From Flavobacterium macacae (GTDB lineage: Bacteria; Bacteroidota; Bacteroidia; Flavobacteriales; Flavobacteriaceae), in assembly GCF_003865365.1 (NCBI RefSeq), contig NZ_RQVR01000004.1, forward strand, positions 124,001 through 188,000: DNA of 64,000 bases. Reading direction: 5' to 3'. How positions within the stretch are numbered: position 1 is the stretch's first letter; each line of letters starts with the position of its first letter. The notes below the pieces were generated by a model, which was given only the letters and a program-made list of their open reading frames with translations, searched no databases and had not been told where the DNA came from. Made by a program: the position numbers and the translations under genes. Shown here piece by piece: positions 56,484 to 64,000 of the stretch.

Positions 56484-58847
56484 ATGAAAAAGACCAATCA
56501 AACCACAAACATTGAGAATTTAAACTCCACAACAAGCATTTTTCCTTCAAGGATTAATTCCTCTTTTTCTGACGAAGATTCTTTGCCAGAAATTTTATTC
56601 ATTACATCATTCCCGCCCAGAGAATGTGGTATTGCAACTTATTCTCAAGATTTGATGAAGGCTTTGAATAAGCAATTTGTCAGTTCTTTTAAATTGACCG
56701 TTTGCGCTTTAGAAAACAATAACGAAAGACATTTATATTCAGAGGAAGAAGTAAAATACACTTTAAATACGTCTGATATCAATTCTTTTGCTTCAGTAGC
56801 AGATGCAATAAATAATGATCCAGCTATTAAGGTTGTGGTCTTGCAACACGAATTTGGCTTGTTTGCTGAAAATGTTGCCACTTTCAATAAATTCATTACC
56901 GACATTCAAAAACCATTGTCCGTGGTATTTCATACGGTTCTTCCAAGACCTGACGAAGTTTTTAAAGCAAATGTGCAACACATTCTTGACAGAGCCGATT
57001 CTTTAATTGTGATGACTGAAAATTCTTCAAATATTCTTTTGGAAGATTATCAAGTCGAAAAAGAAAAAATTACGGTAATTCCACACGGAACACATTTGGT
57101 TCCGCATACCGACAAAAATATCCTGAAAGCTAAATATGGCGTAAAAGGCAGAAGAATCCTTTCTACTTTTGGCTTGTTAAGTTCCGGAAAAAGCATTGAA
57201 ACCACTCTTGATGCATTGCCAAGTATTATCAATAAAAGTCCAGATGTATTATTTTTGATCATCGGAAAAACGCATCCTGGCGTTGTTGTCAATGAAGGCG
57301 AAATATATCGAGAGTCTCTTATTAAAAAAATTCAAGAACTTGGACTTGAAAACCACGTTCAGTTTGTCAACAAATATTTGCCATTGAACGAACTGCTCGA
57401 TTACCTTCAAATGACTGATATTTATCTTTTTGCTTCAAAAGATCCGAATCAAGCCGTCAGCGGTACTTTTTCGTATGCCATGAGTTGCGGTTGTGCGATT
57501 GTTTCGACACCAATTCCTCACGCAAAAGAAATGGTTGCTGACAATTGCGGTTTGACTTTTGATTTTGGAGATTCAAAAAAACTGTCAGAAGCCGTAAACT
57601 TATTGATTTATGATATCGGACTTCGAAAAAATATCGTGATGAATGGTTTGCATAAAATCATTCACACCGCTTGGGAAAATTCAGCAGTGGCTCATGCGGT
57701 TTTGTTCCAAAAAGTTTCTGGAAATCAAATCGAATTGCATTATAGAAATCCAGAATTGAACTTGGATCACGTTAAAAAAATGACGGATGATTTTGCGATG
57801 TTCCAATTTTCCAAACTAAATCGTCCTGATCCCAATTCAGGTTATACTTTAGACGACAACGCCCGAGCGATGATTGCGGTTTGCCAAGATTATAAATTGA
57901 CACGAGACATTGATGATTTGAAATACATCAGCATTTACTTAAATTTCTTGGAATTCTGCCAAAATAATGAAGGAAAATTCTTGAACTACGTTGATGTAAA
58001 CAAAAACTTTACGCCACAAAATAATGCTGTAAATTTAGAAGACAGCTCAGGCCGTGCGATTTGGGCATTAGGATATTTGATTTCATTAACGCCTCTCCTA
58101 CCTTCAAATTTTATAAAAAAAGCCGAAAATGTTTTCAGAAAAGCAATGCTTCAAACCGAAAACATGCATTCTCCAAGAGCAATGGCATTTGTAATCAAGG
58201 GAGCGTATTATTTCAACCGACAAATAAAAGAACTGGACAATCAAGCTTCTATTAAAACGTTTGCTGACCGATTGGTTCAAATGTACAAGCATGAAACAAA
58301 AGACGGTTGGAACTGGTTTGAAAGTTATTTGACTTATGCCAATAGCGTTCTTCCGGAAGCTTTGCTTTGCGCTTTCGCTGTAACCAAAGATGAAAAGTAC
58401 AGTACGATTGCCAAAGAATCTTTTGATTTTCTGTTAGACAATACTTTTACAGATAACGGAATTAAAGTGATTTCAAATCGTTCTTGGCACATTAAAGGTC
58501 AAGAAAAACAAGAGTTTGGCGAACAGCCAATTGATGTGGCGTACACGATTCTTGCGTTGCGAAAATTCCATGATATTTATAAAGACGAAGACTATTTGAA
58601 TAAAATGGAAATGGCTTTCAATTGGTTTTTAGGAAACAATCACTTGAAACAAATCATATACAATCCTTGCACTGGTGGCTGTTTTGACGGCTTAGAAGAA
58701 ACGCACGTAAATTTAAACCAAGGCGCCGAATCAACCGTGAGTTATTTAATGGCGCGTTTGACCATTGCCAAATATTTTGGAAACGCAAACACCATTTATT
58801 TTCGAAAAAAATTAAAAGCAGCAAAACTATTGCTTTTGAAAGCTTAA
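56484..58847 (+). CDS. GT4-type glycosyltransferase fused to an alpha/alpha-toroid domain
   Basis: A cytoplasmic 787-residue enzyme. Residues about 35-420 are a GT-B glycosyltransferase: 'ILFITSFPPRECGIATYSQD' (N-terminal acceptor loop), 'HEFGLFAENVATF', 'VIPHGTHLV', 'FGLLSSGKSIETTLDAL', and the GT4 nucleotide-sugar site 'SGTFSYAMSCGCAIVSTP'. Residues about 430-787 are helical with repeated aromatic/acidic segments ('NSGYTLDDNARAMIAVCQDY', 'DSSGRAIWALGYLISLTP', 'KDGWNWFESYLTYANSVLPE', 'GAESTVSYLMARLTIAKYF'), an (alpha/alpha) barrel as in glycoside hydrolase-like proteins. Substrate unknown; a role in an intracellular or capsular mannan-type glycan is inferred. Confidence 0.85.
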   Translation: MKKTNQTTNIENLNSTTSIFPSRINSSFSDEDSLPEILFITSFPPRECGIATYSQDLMKALNKQFVSSFKLTVCALENNNERHLYSEEEVKYTLNTSDINSFASVADAINNDPAIKVVVLQHEFGLFAENVATFNKFITDIQKPLSVVFHTVLPRPDEVFKANVQHILDRADSLIVMTENSSNILLEDYQVEKEKITVIPHGTHLVPHTDKNILKAKYGVKGRRILSTFGLLSSGKSIETTLDALPSIINKSPDVLFLIIGKTHPGVVVNEGEIYRESLIKKIQELGLENHVQFVNKYLPLNELLDYLQMTDIYLFASKDPNQAVSGTFSYAMSCGCAIVSTPIPHAKEMVADNCGLTFDFGDSKKLSEAVNLLIYDIGLRKNIVMNGLHKIIHTAWENSAVAHAVLFQKVSGNQIELHYRNPELNLDHVKKMTDDFAMFQFSKLNRPDPNSGYTLDDNARAMIAVCQDYKLTRDIDDLKYISIYLNFLEFCQNNEGKFLNYVDVNKNFTPQNNAVNLEDSSGRAIWALGYLISLTPLLPSNFIKKAENVFRKAMLQTENMHSPRAMAFVIKGAYYFNRQIKELDNQASIKTFADRLVQMYKHETKDGWNWFESYLTYANSVLPEALLCAFAVTKDEKYSTIAKESFDFLLDNTFTDNGIKVISNRSWHIKGQEKQEFGEQPIDVAYTILALRKFHDIYKDEDYLNKMEMAFNWFLGNNHLKQIIYNPCTGGCFDGLEETHVNLNQGAESTVSYLMARLTIAKYFGNANTIYFRKKLKAAKLLLLKA

Positions 58848-58860
58848 TTACTAATTCCCA

Positions 58861-58897
58861 AAAAAGCCAGACTGAAATTGTAGTCTGGCTTTTTTTT
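58861..58897 (+). terminator. Rho-independent terminator after the glycosyltransferase
   Basis: A perfect 13-bp stem AAAAAGCCAGACT / AGTCTGGCTTTTT with an 8-base loop and T run. Confidence 0.92.
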
Positions 58898-58918
58898 ATT
58901 TAAATATTAGGCATAAAA

Positions 58919-58940
58919 AAAGAGACTCGAAAGTCTCTTT
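58919..58940 (-). terminator. Terminator after the small lipoprotein gene
   Basis: A perfect 9-bp stem AAAGAGACT / AGTCTCTTT with a CGAA tetraloop and T run on the minus-strand exit side. Confidence 0.9.
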
Positions 58941-58962
58941 AGATTATTATTGAAAATTGATA

Positions 58963-59493
58963 TTATCTTTCTCCGATTGTTCTAACGTTTGAAGAATTTA
59001 ATTTGTAAGCTTGCATAACTGCGTTATAATCTGTTAAATCAACTGAAGCTGTATTAGTTGCCGATTTATTACTTAAAAAACCTGGAATAACTACAACTCT
59101 AAATACTTGGTTTACAGAAAAAGCTGGAGCATCTTCTGCTGGAAAAGTACTATCAATGTAAATATTGATGTCATTAACAGAAAAATCAAATGTATACAGC
59201 AAATCATCAGCACCATTATTGAAATAATAAGTTTGAGGTAAAGCTTCCCAAACGTCGTTTCCAGCATTTGTCCCTGATAATCTATATACCAAAATCATAT
59301 CAGAAGAGAAAATTTGTGGACTCAAAGTGTAATTAATTGTGTAACCATTAGCAGCTGTAAAAGTTGTATTTCCGTTAATTTCAAAAACCTCAGCAATCGT
59401 ATCATTATCGCTATAAATACGATCATCATTGTTTGAACAACCAGTTAGCGCCGTCATTGCGACAACTGTCAATAGTAAAAATATTCTTTTCAT
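58963..59493 (-). CDS. Lipoprotein of unknown function
   Basis: A 176-residue lipoprotein; lipobox 'ALTGC' with C19. The body is beta-rich ('YTINYTLSPQIFSSDMILVY', 'LLYTFDFSVNDINIYIDSTF') with an acidic linker after the cysteine and a C-terminal helix ('TDYNAVMQAYKLNSSNV'). No family is recognised. It has its own promoter and terminator and is divergent from the DUF1543 gene. Confidence 0.8.
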   Translation of the reverse strand: MKRIFLLLTVVAMTALTGCSNNDDRIYSDNDTIAEVFEINGNTTFTAANGYTINYTLSPQIFSSDMILVYRLSGTNAGNDVWEALPQTYYFNNGADDLLYTFDFSVNDINIYIDSTFPAEDAPAFSVNQVFRVVVIPGFLSNKSATNTASVDLTDYNAVMQAYKLNSSNVRTIGER

Positions 59494-59526
59494 AACTTAT
59501 TTTTTTATTTGTTTATAAATATATTC

Positions 59527-59534
59527 CAAAAATA
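59527..59534 (-). promoter_or_regulatory. Bacteroidetes -7 box for the lipoprotein gene
   Basis: TATTTTTG on the minus strand, 33 bases before the ATG. Confidence 0.6.
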
Positions 59535-59576
59535 AAGCCAAAAAAATATTTTTAGAGAATTTTAGCAAAAATATTT

Positions 59577-59584
59577 TAATTTTG
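59577..59584 (+). promoter_or_regulatory. Bacteroidetes -7 box directly before the DUF1543 gene
   Basis: TAATTTTG ends 5 bases before the ATG at 59590, leaving no room for a leader. Confidence 0.6.
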
Positions 59585-59589
59585 AACTT

Positions 59590-60150
59590 ATGAAACAAAA
59601 ACTTTTTATGGTAATCATTGGCTGTACGCCAGAAGGACGACTTACTGAACAACACGATGCTTTTTTTGGAATTGCAAACTCTTTAAAAGATTTGGTTCCA
59701 GAAATGATTGCTTTTTGGCCTGAAGCCAAAGGAATTATCCACATCGATTCTTGGAGAGAAGTAACCAATGTTGACGGATATTCTATTGAAGTGATTCAAA
59801 AACAACAAACTGCCACAGCTGAAAAATTATTTTTTTTAAACTTGGGAGGTTACAAACCTGGCGAACTTGAAGAATTTCATTATAAACTGCTAACCGTTTC
59901 TGAAACGCTTTCTGGTGCTACAAAACGTTCTAAAGAAACTGCGTTTTACAAACATTATGGCTTTAAAGGAGCAACATCACATGTTGATGAGAAATACGGA
60001 ATTGACATTGATGACGCTCACAAAGTAGAAGATATATTGCCTAAAAATACGAAAGACCAATTTCAATTAAAAATCACGAAACAAGAGATTTTAACAGAAG
60101 ACGAATTGCATATTGGTTATTTAAAAATCTCCAAGCTTTTAAAATTGTAA
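59590..60150 (+). CDS. DUF1543 family protein
   Basis: A 186-residue cytoplasmic protein with the DUF1543 signature 'EQHDAFFGIANSLKDLVPEM' and a second copy-like segment 'LEEFHYKLLTVSETLSGATK'. The motif 'HYGFKGATSHVDEKYGIDID' is also conserved in the family. Function unknown. It converges on the frameshifted secreted protein, with one base between the stop codons. Confidence 0.85.
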   Translation: MKQKLFMVIIGCTPEGRLTEQHDAFFGIANSLKDLVPEMIAFWPEAKGIIHIDSWREVTNVDGYSIEVIQKQQTATAEKLFFLNLGGYKPGELEEFHYKLLTVSETLSGATKRSKETAFYKHYGFKGATSHVDEKYGIDIDDAHKVEDILPKNTKDQFQLKITKQEILTEDELHIGYLKISKLLKL

Positions 60151-60151
60151 A

Positions 60152-61014
60152 TTATTCCAAAATGATCTTATGGATTTGTTGTTTCTTCGTCACAAAAGGT
60201 TTTTTTGCAAAATATTCATTGGTTAAAAAAAACGTTTTTCCGTCTTCAGAAGCTATTCCTTCTACTTGATGGAAAGGCAATTTGAGTTTTATTTTTTCAC
60301 TTTTACCTGAGAAAAAATCATTTTCTTGAAAATCAGAAAACTTATAAATAAACGGTTTCAGTTTTTTGGAATATCCGGATAGAACCAATTTATGGTCTAC
60401 AAAAATAGCATCTGTAATTAATCCATTTACTTTAAATTTCGTTTTGAACTTTGCTGTATAATTTCCCGGAAGTTTCGACAGGAATATAAATTGGTCTGTT
60501 TTGAAGTCCACTGTTTGGTAAAAATATAAATACTGTCGTTGGAAACTATAAAAGCTTCGCCATCGAAATCGGTTGTGTTTGATTTTTTTGGAGTAAAATC
60601 TAGTTGATCAGAATACTTAAAATGGATCGTGTCCAATTTTTGAATTCCTGATAAAAGTGCTTCTTTTTCAATTCTTAAGATATTTAAATTAGTTCTGTTT
60701 CCTGTAATATTATTTCCAAAATCACCTATGTAAATATAATTTTCATCTTGTGAAATAGATTCCCAATCGTTATTTTTTACATTTTCTAAATGAATGGTTT
60801 GAGTGATTTCTCCCGAAAATGGATCCAAAGCATACAAATTGGTATCTCCATCATCATTGTGCGTCCACAATTTGTTGCTCCAAAATAACAAACCTGAAGT
60901 TTCCCTACTATTTTCATCTAAAACTTTAGAATATTCCGGCTTCAACTTTTGAGCATTGGCAGTCAAAAGTAAGCTTGAGAAAAAGAAAAAAAGGATATGA
61001 TATTTTATTTTCAT
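60152..61014 (-). pseudogene. Frameshifted exported protein, probable beta-propeller
   Basis: Two overlapping frames form one product of about 285 residues. From ATG 61014, signal peptide 'ILFFFFSSLLLTANAQ' is followed by strand-turn repeats ('GLLFWSNKLWTHNDDGDTNL', 'IYIGDFGNNITGNRTNLNIL', 'DFDGEAFIVSNDSIYIFTKQ'), up to 'SKQTNLY'. The frame then shifts; the other frame continues 'FLSKLPGNYTAKFKTKF', 'GLITDAIFVDHKLVLSGYSK', 'VEGIASEDGKTFFLTNEYF' to 60152. Adding one T in the TATTCC near 60484 restores the frame. A single lesion, so a recent mutation or a base-calling error are both possible. Confidence 0.8.
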
Positions 61015-61255
61015 TTGGATAAAAATAAGAAAAGCTACAGACAACTGCAGCTTCTCCTTCTTATTTATTTTAAAGTTTTCAGGAAAAAGCTGTATCGGTT
61101 GAATACAAGCCTTTTATAGAGATTATCAAAGAAGTCAGGTAACGATTTGGTAACGGTGCTTATTGCTTTGCTTTTCAACGTGTTTCCGTTAGCTCATAGC
61201 AAATATAAATAATTTTAAGTGTTATTTCACAATATCTAAATTCAGATTGCTTTAA

Positions 61256-61286
61256 CAACGTCAGTTTGTGTACTGAACTGACGTTG
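61256..61286. other. 11-bp inverted repeat in the spacer before the GIY-YIG gene's 3' end
   Basis: CAACGTCAGTT / AACTGACGTTG with a 9-base loop and no T run on either side. The whole spacer 61015-61323 is gene-free; this is its only clear structure. It could be a weak terminator or mark the border of acquired DNA. Confidence 0.5.
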
Positions 61287-61323
61287 CATAATTAATAGAA
61301 AGCACTGTCCTTGTCTTTTTACT

Positions 61324-62535
61324 TTATTTCAATTTAATCTTTTTCTCAGCAGGGTCGTATTCGTAGTTTACTATGTTTTCATTTAAAATCAACTGAATTG
61401 CCTCTTCAATAACTTCAAAAGGAACTACAAACCATTCTCTCGGATTTAGTCTTTGTCCTTTTTCATTAAACAAGTCAATGTCTAAACAAGCATTGGCGAA
61501 AAATCTATGTAAAAGACCTTCTAATTTGTCAGCATTTCTATTATAAACTTTGTAAGTCGCTACTTTCTGTACGTCCGCAAATAAATAGGTCGCTTCATTC
61601 TTTGCATTTTTTATTCGCTCATCTACTGAATTTCTGGCAAAACCAACTTTATATAAGTCTTTAATGTTTGCTATTTGAGTGTTGCTTGATTTTGATTTCA
61701 GTACATAAATCCAACCTAATTGTATATCTTCTTCCTTTAAAAGTCCCGTATTAACAAATAAGTCTTGTTCGATTTTCTCATAAGTATTGGTAATCAATTT
61801 TCCGTTTTTTTGGATTTGTTTACCTAAGGAACGAAAAAGCATATTGCTGTAAGTTCCATTTTCAAAAATTGTTCTCGTACGTCCTTCTGTGCGAACTCTG
61901 TTTCCTGAACCTAATTCTTTTTCTTCTGTTTTCAAATTCGCAGATTCCAAGTACAAAAGGATGCCATCCATTAAATAAAAATCACCTACGTGAAGATTTT
62001 TTTCAATGTTTTTGAACGGCTTTATCTTCCTTTTTCCCTCTTTAATTTCTTTATGTACTTTTTGAAACAGTACTTCATATTTTTCAAACTCTTTTTCTTT
62101 AATTGGCTTTCTTTGTGCAACAAAATCTGTCTCAGCTCTGTCTTCTGGTTTTGGTGTGTGTTTGAATTTGAAAATGTCCAAATCCTTATCCGAATCTAAT
62201 AAACCAAGTTCATCCTCTTCATTCAGAATATCATCAATTGTTGCTTTTTCCAATTCAACGTAGCCCAATAAGTTATACCTGTCAAATGGTTTTAGAATCT
62301 TCTTTTGAGCTTCATTTTCTCTAAAGTTTTTCAATTTTGCCATCAAACCATATTCAGACATACTCGACTTATTTGGCTCTCTATTGTTTTTAACAAAGAA
62401 TGAATTTATTTCCTCAAAGGAATCAATAAGTCTTTCTTCATCTGTTTTCACAGAGGAAGCTTTGGCTTTAGAATCTAACAAGCCAAAATCGTCATCATCA
62501 AAGATATCGTCTATTGTTAGTTTCTTCTTAGCCAT
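61324..62535 (-). CDS. GIY-YIG nuclease family protein (T5orf172/MUG113-like)
   Basis: A 403-residue protein. The C-terminal third is a GIY-YIG endonuclease domain: 'LGWIYVLKSKS' (273-283), 'DLYKVGFARNSVDERI' (293-308) with catalytic R301, E339 in 'KLEGLLHRFF', and the T5orf172/MUG113 ending 'NPREWFVVPFEVIEEAI'. Residues 7-22 and 99-115 are an internal duplicate (T-I-D-D-I...G-L-L-D-S). A middle domain (about 140-260) is unassigned. It overlaps the helicase gene by 8 bases, so the two are translationally coupled and probably act together on DNA. Confidence 0.85.
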   Translation of the reverse strand: MAKKKLTIDDIFDDDDFGLLDSKAKASSVKTDEERLIDSFEEINSFFVKNNREPNKSSMSEYGLMAKLKNFRENEAQKKILKPFDRYNLLGYVELEKATIDDILNEEDELGLLDSDKDLDIFKFKHTPKPEDRAETDFVAQRKPIKEKEFEKYEVLFQKVHKEIKEGKRKIKPFKNIEKNLHVGDFYLMDGILLYLESANLKTEEKELGSGNRVRTEGRTRTIFENGTYSNMLFRSLGKQIQKNGKLITNTYEKIEQDLFVNTGLLKEEDIQLGWIYVLKSKSSNTQIANIKDLYKVGFARNSVDERIKNAKNEATYLFADVQKVATYKVYNRNADKLEGLLHRFFANACLDIDLFNEKGQRLNPREWFVVPFEVIEEAIQLILNENIVNYEYDPAEKKIKLK

Positions 62536-64000
62536 TTGCCAATGCTTTTTTACGTTTTAGTTCTCTCAAAAAAACTAGTGCTTCCGCCATTCTTTTTTCC
62601 TTATGGTCAAACGATTGAATGTTTGGCTGTTCTCCATTATTATTCTTGACCCATTCTTTGATTTTTGGCCATAACAAAATCGCTTCTTCTTCGGTCATTT
62701 CAAATTTAGTAGACTGAATATGCTCGTCAATCAATTTTAGAACTTGAGTAGTTACCGATTTTGATAAAATTTCAAAAGCTTTTTGAAAAGGATTTACTTG
62801 GTCTATCAAGTCAATATGAATATCATCAATGTTTACGAAACTACCTGCCATTCTTATAAATTTCTTGTCGCCTTGTTCTTCAATAGTACTATTTTTTATA
62901 ACAGAATCAACAACCACGTGTTGTCTAACGGCTTCAATATCATCATCACTTAAGTCAGGATAAATTTCGCGGATTATTTTAGGAATTAGAACTGTATTAA
63001 TAACCTCTGGTTCAACATTGCCCGGCATTGCTTTAAGCATCTGAGGGTCTTGTAATAACTTTGCTTTTAAGTCATTTAGATCTGTTTCAATGATGTCTTT
63101 AGCTCTTTGTGAAGTGGGTAATTTAAAACCCCTAATTTTGATAGTTTTCTCATCATCTTCGTCTTCATCATCCTCATCTTTTTTTAGTTTGAACTTGAAG
63201 TTTGGGGCTAAAACTTGTTCCATAAGCAGAGACGCGGTAATGGCTTTTAACATATTGTTTACAGACAATTTCACATCATCATCTTGAGCATCAGGCTGAG
63301 CAATGAGGTTGGTAAATTGTGCGTGAGATTTGTTATTACTGTCTCTCGTAGCTCTACCTATAATCTGAATAATTTCTGTCAACGAACCTCTATAACCTAT
63401 TGTTAGAGCGTGTTGACAATAAGGCCAATCAAAGCCTTCTTTTGCCATTCCTAAAGCGATAATAATATCAATATCATCTACCGATTTCACTTCACGTAAA
63501 TATCCACTTATTTTATCCCTTGATTTTGGATTGTCTTGAACTAAGTCTGCAACTTTCAAAATCTTGCCTGTTTTGTGACTTTTTATGTGAATCACTCCCG
63601 TGATTTCGTCTTGATATTCTATTGTTCCCAAAACATCAATAATATGGTCAACTTCATCGTGTTTAAGCTTTGAAGATTCGGCAGAGTTTACACTCGGAAT
63701 ATGAATAATGGTTTTTTGATTCTCATCTAATATTTCTGCTAAAGCAGAAATTCCTGTTTCAGGATTTTTTTTGAAATATCTGCCTGTATAAAAGTGATAG
63801 CCAATACCTAACGACTTTAAAAATTCATAGCCGTTTAATTGTTGATAATAAGTATAGGTTACTTTCGTAAATTTCGCTTCATCTTCTGGCATTAAAACTG
63901 GTACACTATCACCTCTAAAGTATGAACCTGTCATAGCAACTATATGAGCACTGGAATTTGCCATAATGCTTTTTAACACTTGTCCCAAGATATTGTCACC
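62528..64000 (-). CDS. Superfamily 2 DNA helicase/translocase, 5' end outside window
   Basis: 490 residues of an ATP-dependent nucleic-acid motor; the frame is open to the window edge, so Walker A and the DExx box are missing from view. Counting from the window edge: motif III 'AMTGSYFRGD' (22-31), motif IV 'KTIIHIPSV' (96-104), motif V 'ALGMAKEGFDWP' (182-193) and motif VI 'QIIGRATR' (212-219). An acidic stretch 'DEDDEDEDDEK' and a helical C-terminal domain of about 200 residues follow, unlike housekeeping helicases. Together with the coupled GIY-YIG gene this suggests a restriction or defence pair (inference). Confidence 0.88.
   Translation of the reverse strand, partial: GDNILGQVLKSIMANSSAHIVAMTGSYFRGDSVPVLMPEDEAKFTKVTYTYYQQLNGYEFLKSLGIGYHFYTGRYFKKNPETGISALAEILDENQKTIIHIPSVNSAESSKLKHDEVDHIIDVLGTIEYQDEITGVIHIKSHKTGKILKVADLVQDNPKSRDKISGYLREVKSVDDIDIIIALGMAKEGFDWPYCQHALTIGYRGSLTEIIQIIGRATRDSNNKSHAQFTNLIAQPDAQDDDVKLSVNNMLKAITASLLMEQVLAPNFKFKLKKDEDDEDEDDEKTIKIRGFKLPTSQRAKDIIETDLNDLKAKLLQDPQMLKAMPGNVEPEVINTVLIPKIIREIYPDLSDDDIEAVRQHVVVDSVIKNSTIEEQGDKKFIRMAGSFVNIDDIHIDLIDQVNPFQKAFEILSKSVTTQVLKLIDEHIQSTKFEMTEEEAILLWPKIKEWVKNNNGEQPNIQSFDHKEKRMAEALVFLRELKRKKALANG

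Noticed and set aside
61256..61286. tRNA-like or attachment-site hairpin
   Set aside because: Only one stem; no cloverleaf, no CCA end, and no second copy in the window to support an att site.

Overview
The window looks like chromosome of a Flavobacterium-type member of the Bacteroidetes. The evidence is low GC, AT-rich spacers with almost no Shine-Dalgarno sequences, many Bacteroidetes-type -7 boxes (TAnnTTTG) 5-60 bases before start codons, two proteins with type IX secretion (T9SS) type A C-terminal sorting domains, the gliding lipoprotein gene gldI, glutamine synthetase type III, and a long-form PurM. I see no tRNA, rRNA, CRISPR array, transposase or prophage.

Layout. 1-7.2 kb: the end of monomeric isocitrate dehydrogenase, thiN, a ParE/RelE-type toxin-antitoxin pair, rlmF, nudK and uvrB. 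7.2-12.4 kb: a TerB-like protein, a T9SS-exported GEVED protein, a broken esterase, DUF1456 and DUF4269 proteins, and a secreted alpha/beta hydrolase. 12.4-21.4 kb: sucC, a small lipoprotein, lysA, alkaline phosphatase, a Na+/H+ antiporter, beta-carbonic anhydrase and a nitronate monooxygenase-like enzyme. 21.6-28.6 kb: a T9SS-exported subtilisin, divergent from an AraC regulator that precedes a TolC-HlyD-MFS tripartite efflux operon. 28.9-46.1 kb: housekeeping genes (mnmA, yidC, pyrG, guaA, crcB, nrnA, purM), a four-LysM/periplasmic-binding-fold protein with OsmC, and gldI followed by two tandem cyclophilin-FKBP fusion proteins. 46.2-53.2 kb: a complete curli-type amyloid locus, all on the minus strand: a curlin with about 15 repeats, a minor curlin, a CsgH/CsgC-like protein, CsgE, CsgF, CsgG fused to a beta-barrel, a beta-propeller lipoprotein and an OmpA protein. 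53.6-61 kb: glnN, a YtxH-like protein, a large glycosyltransferase fusion, a lipoprotein, a DUF1543 protein and a frameshifted secreted protein. 61.3-64 kb: a GIY-YIG nuclease gene overlapping a superfamily 2 helicase gene that runs off the window, a plausible defence pair.

Three things stand out beyond the gene list. First, six copies of an interspersed intergenic element (about 110-150 bp) share both ends but carry a central hairpin whose two arms change together between copies. Second, the curli locus has an A10 tract exactly where the CsgH-like and CsgE frames would join into one exported protein. Third, at least five genes carry single-base frame breaks, most of them beside short homopolymers. 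These could be slippage or phase switches, or base-calling errors, and the sequence alone cannot decide.
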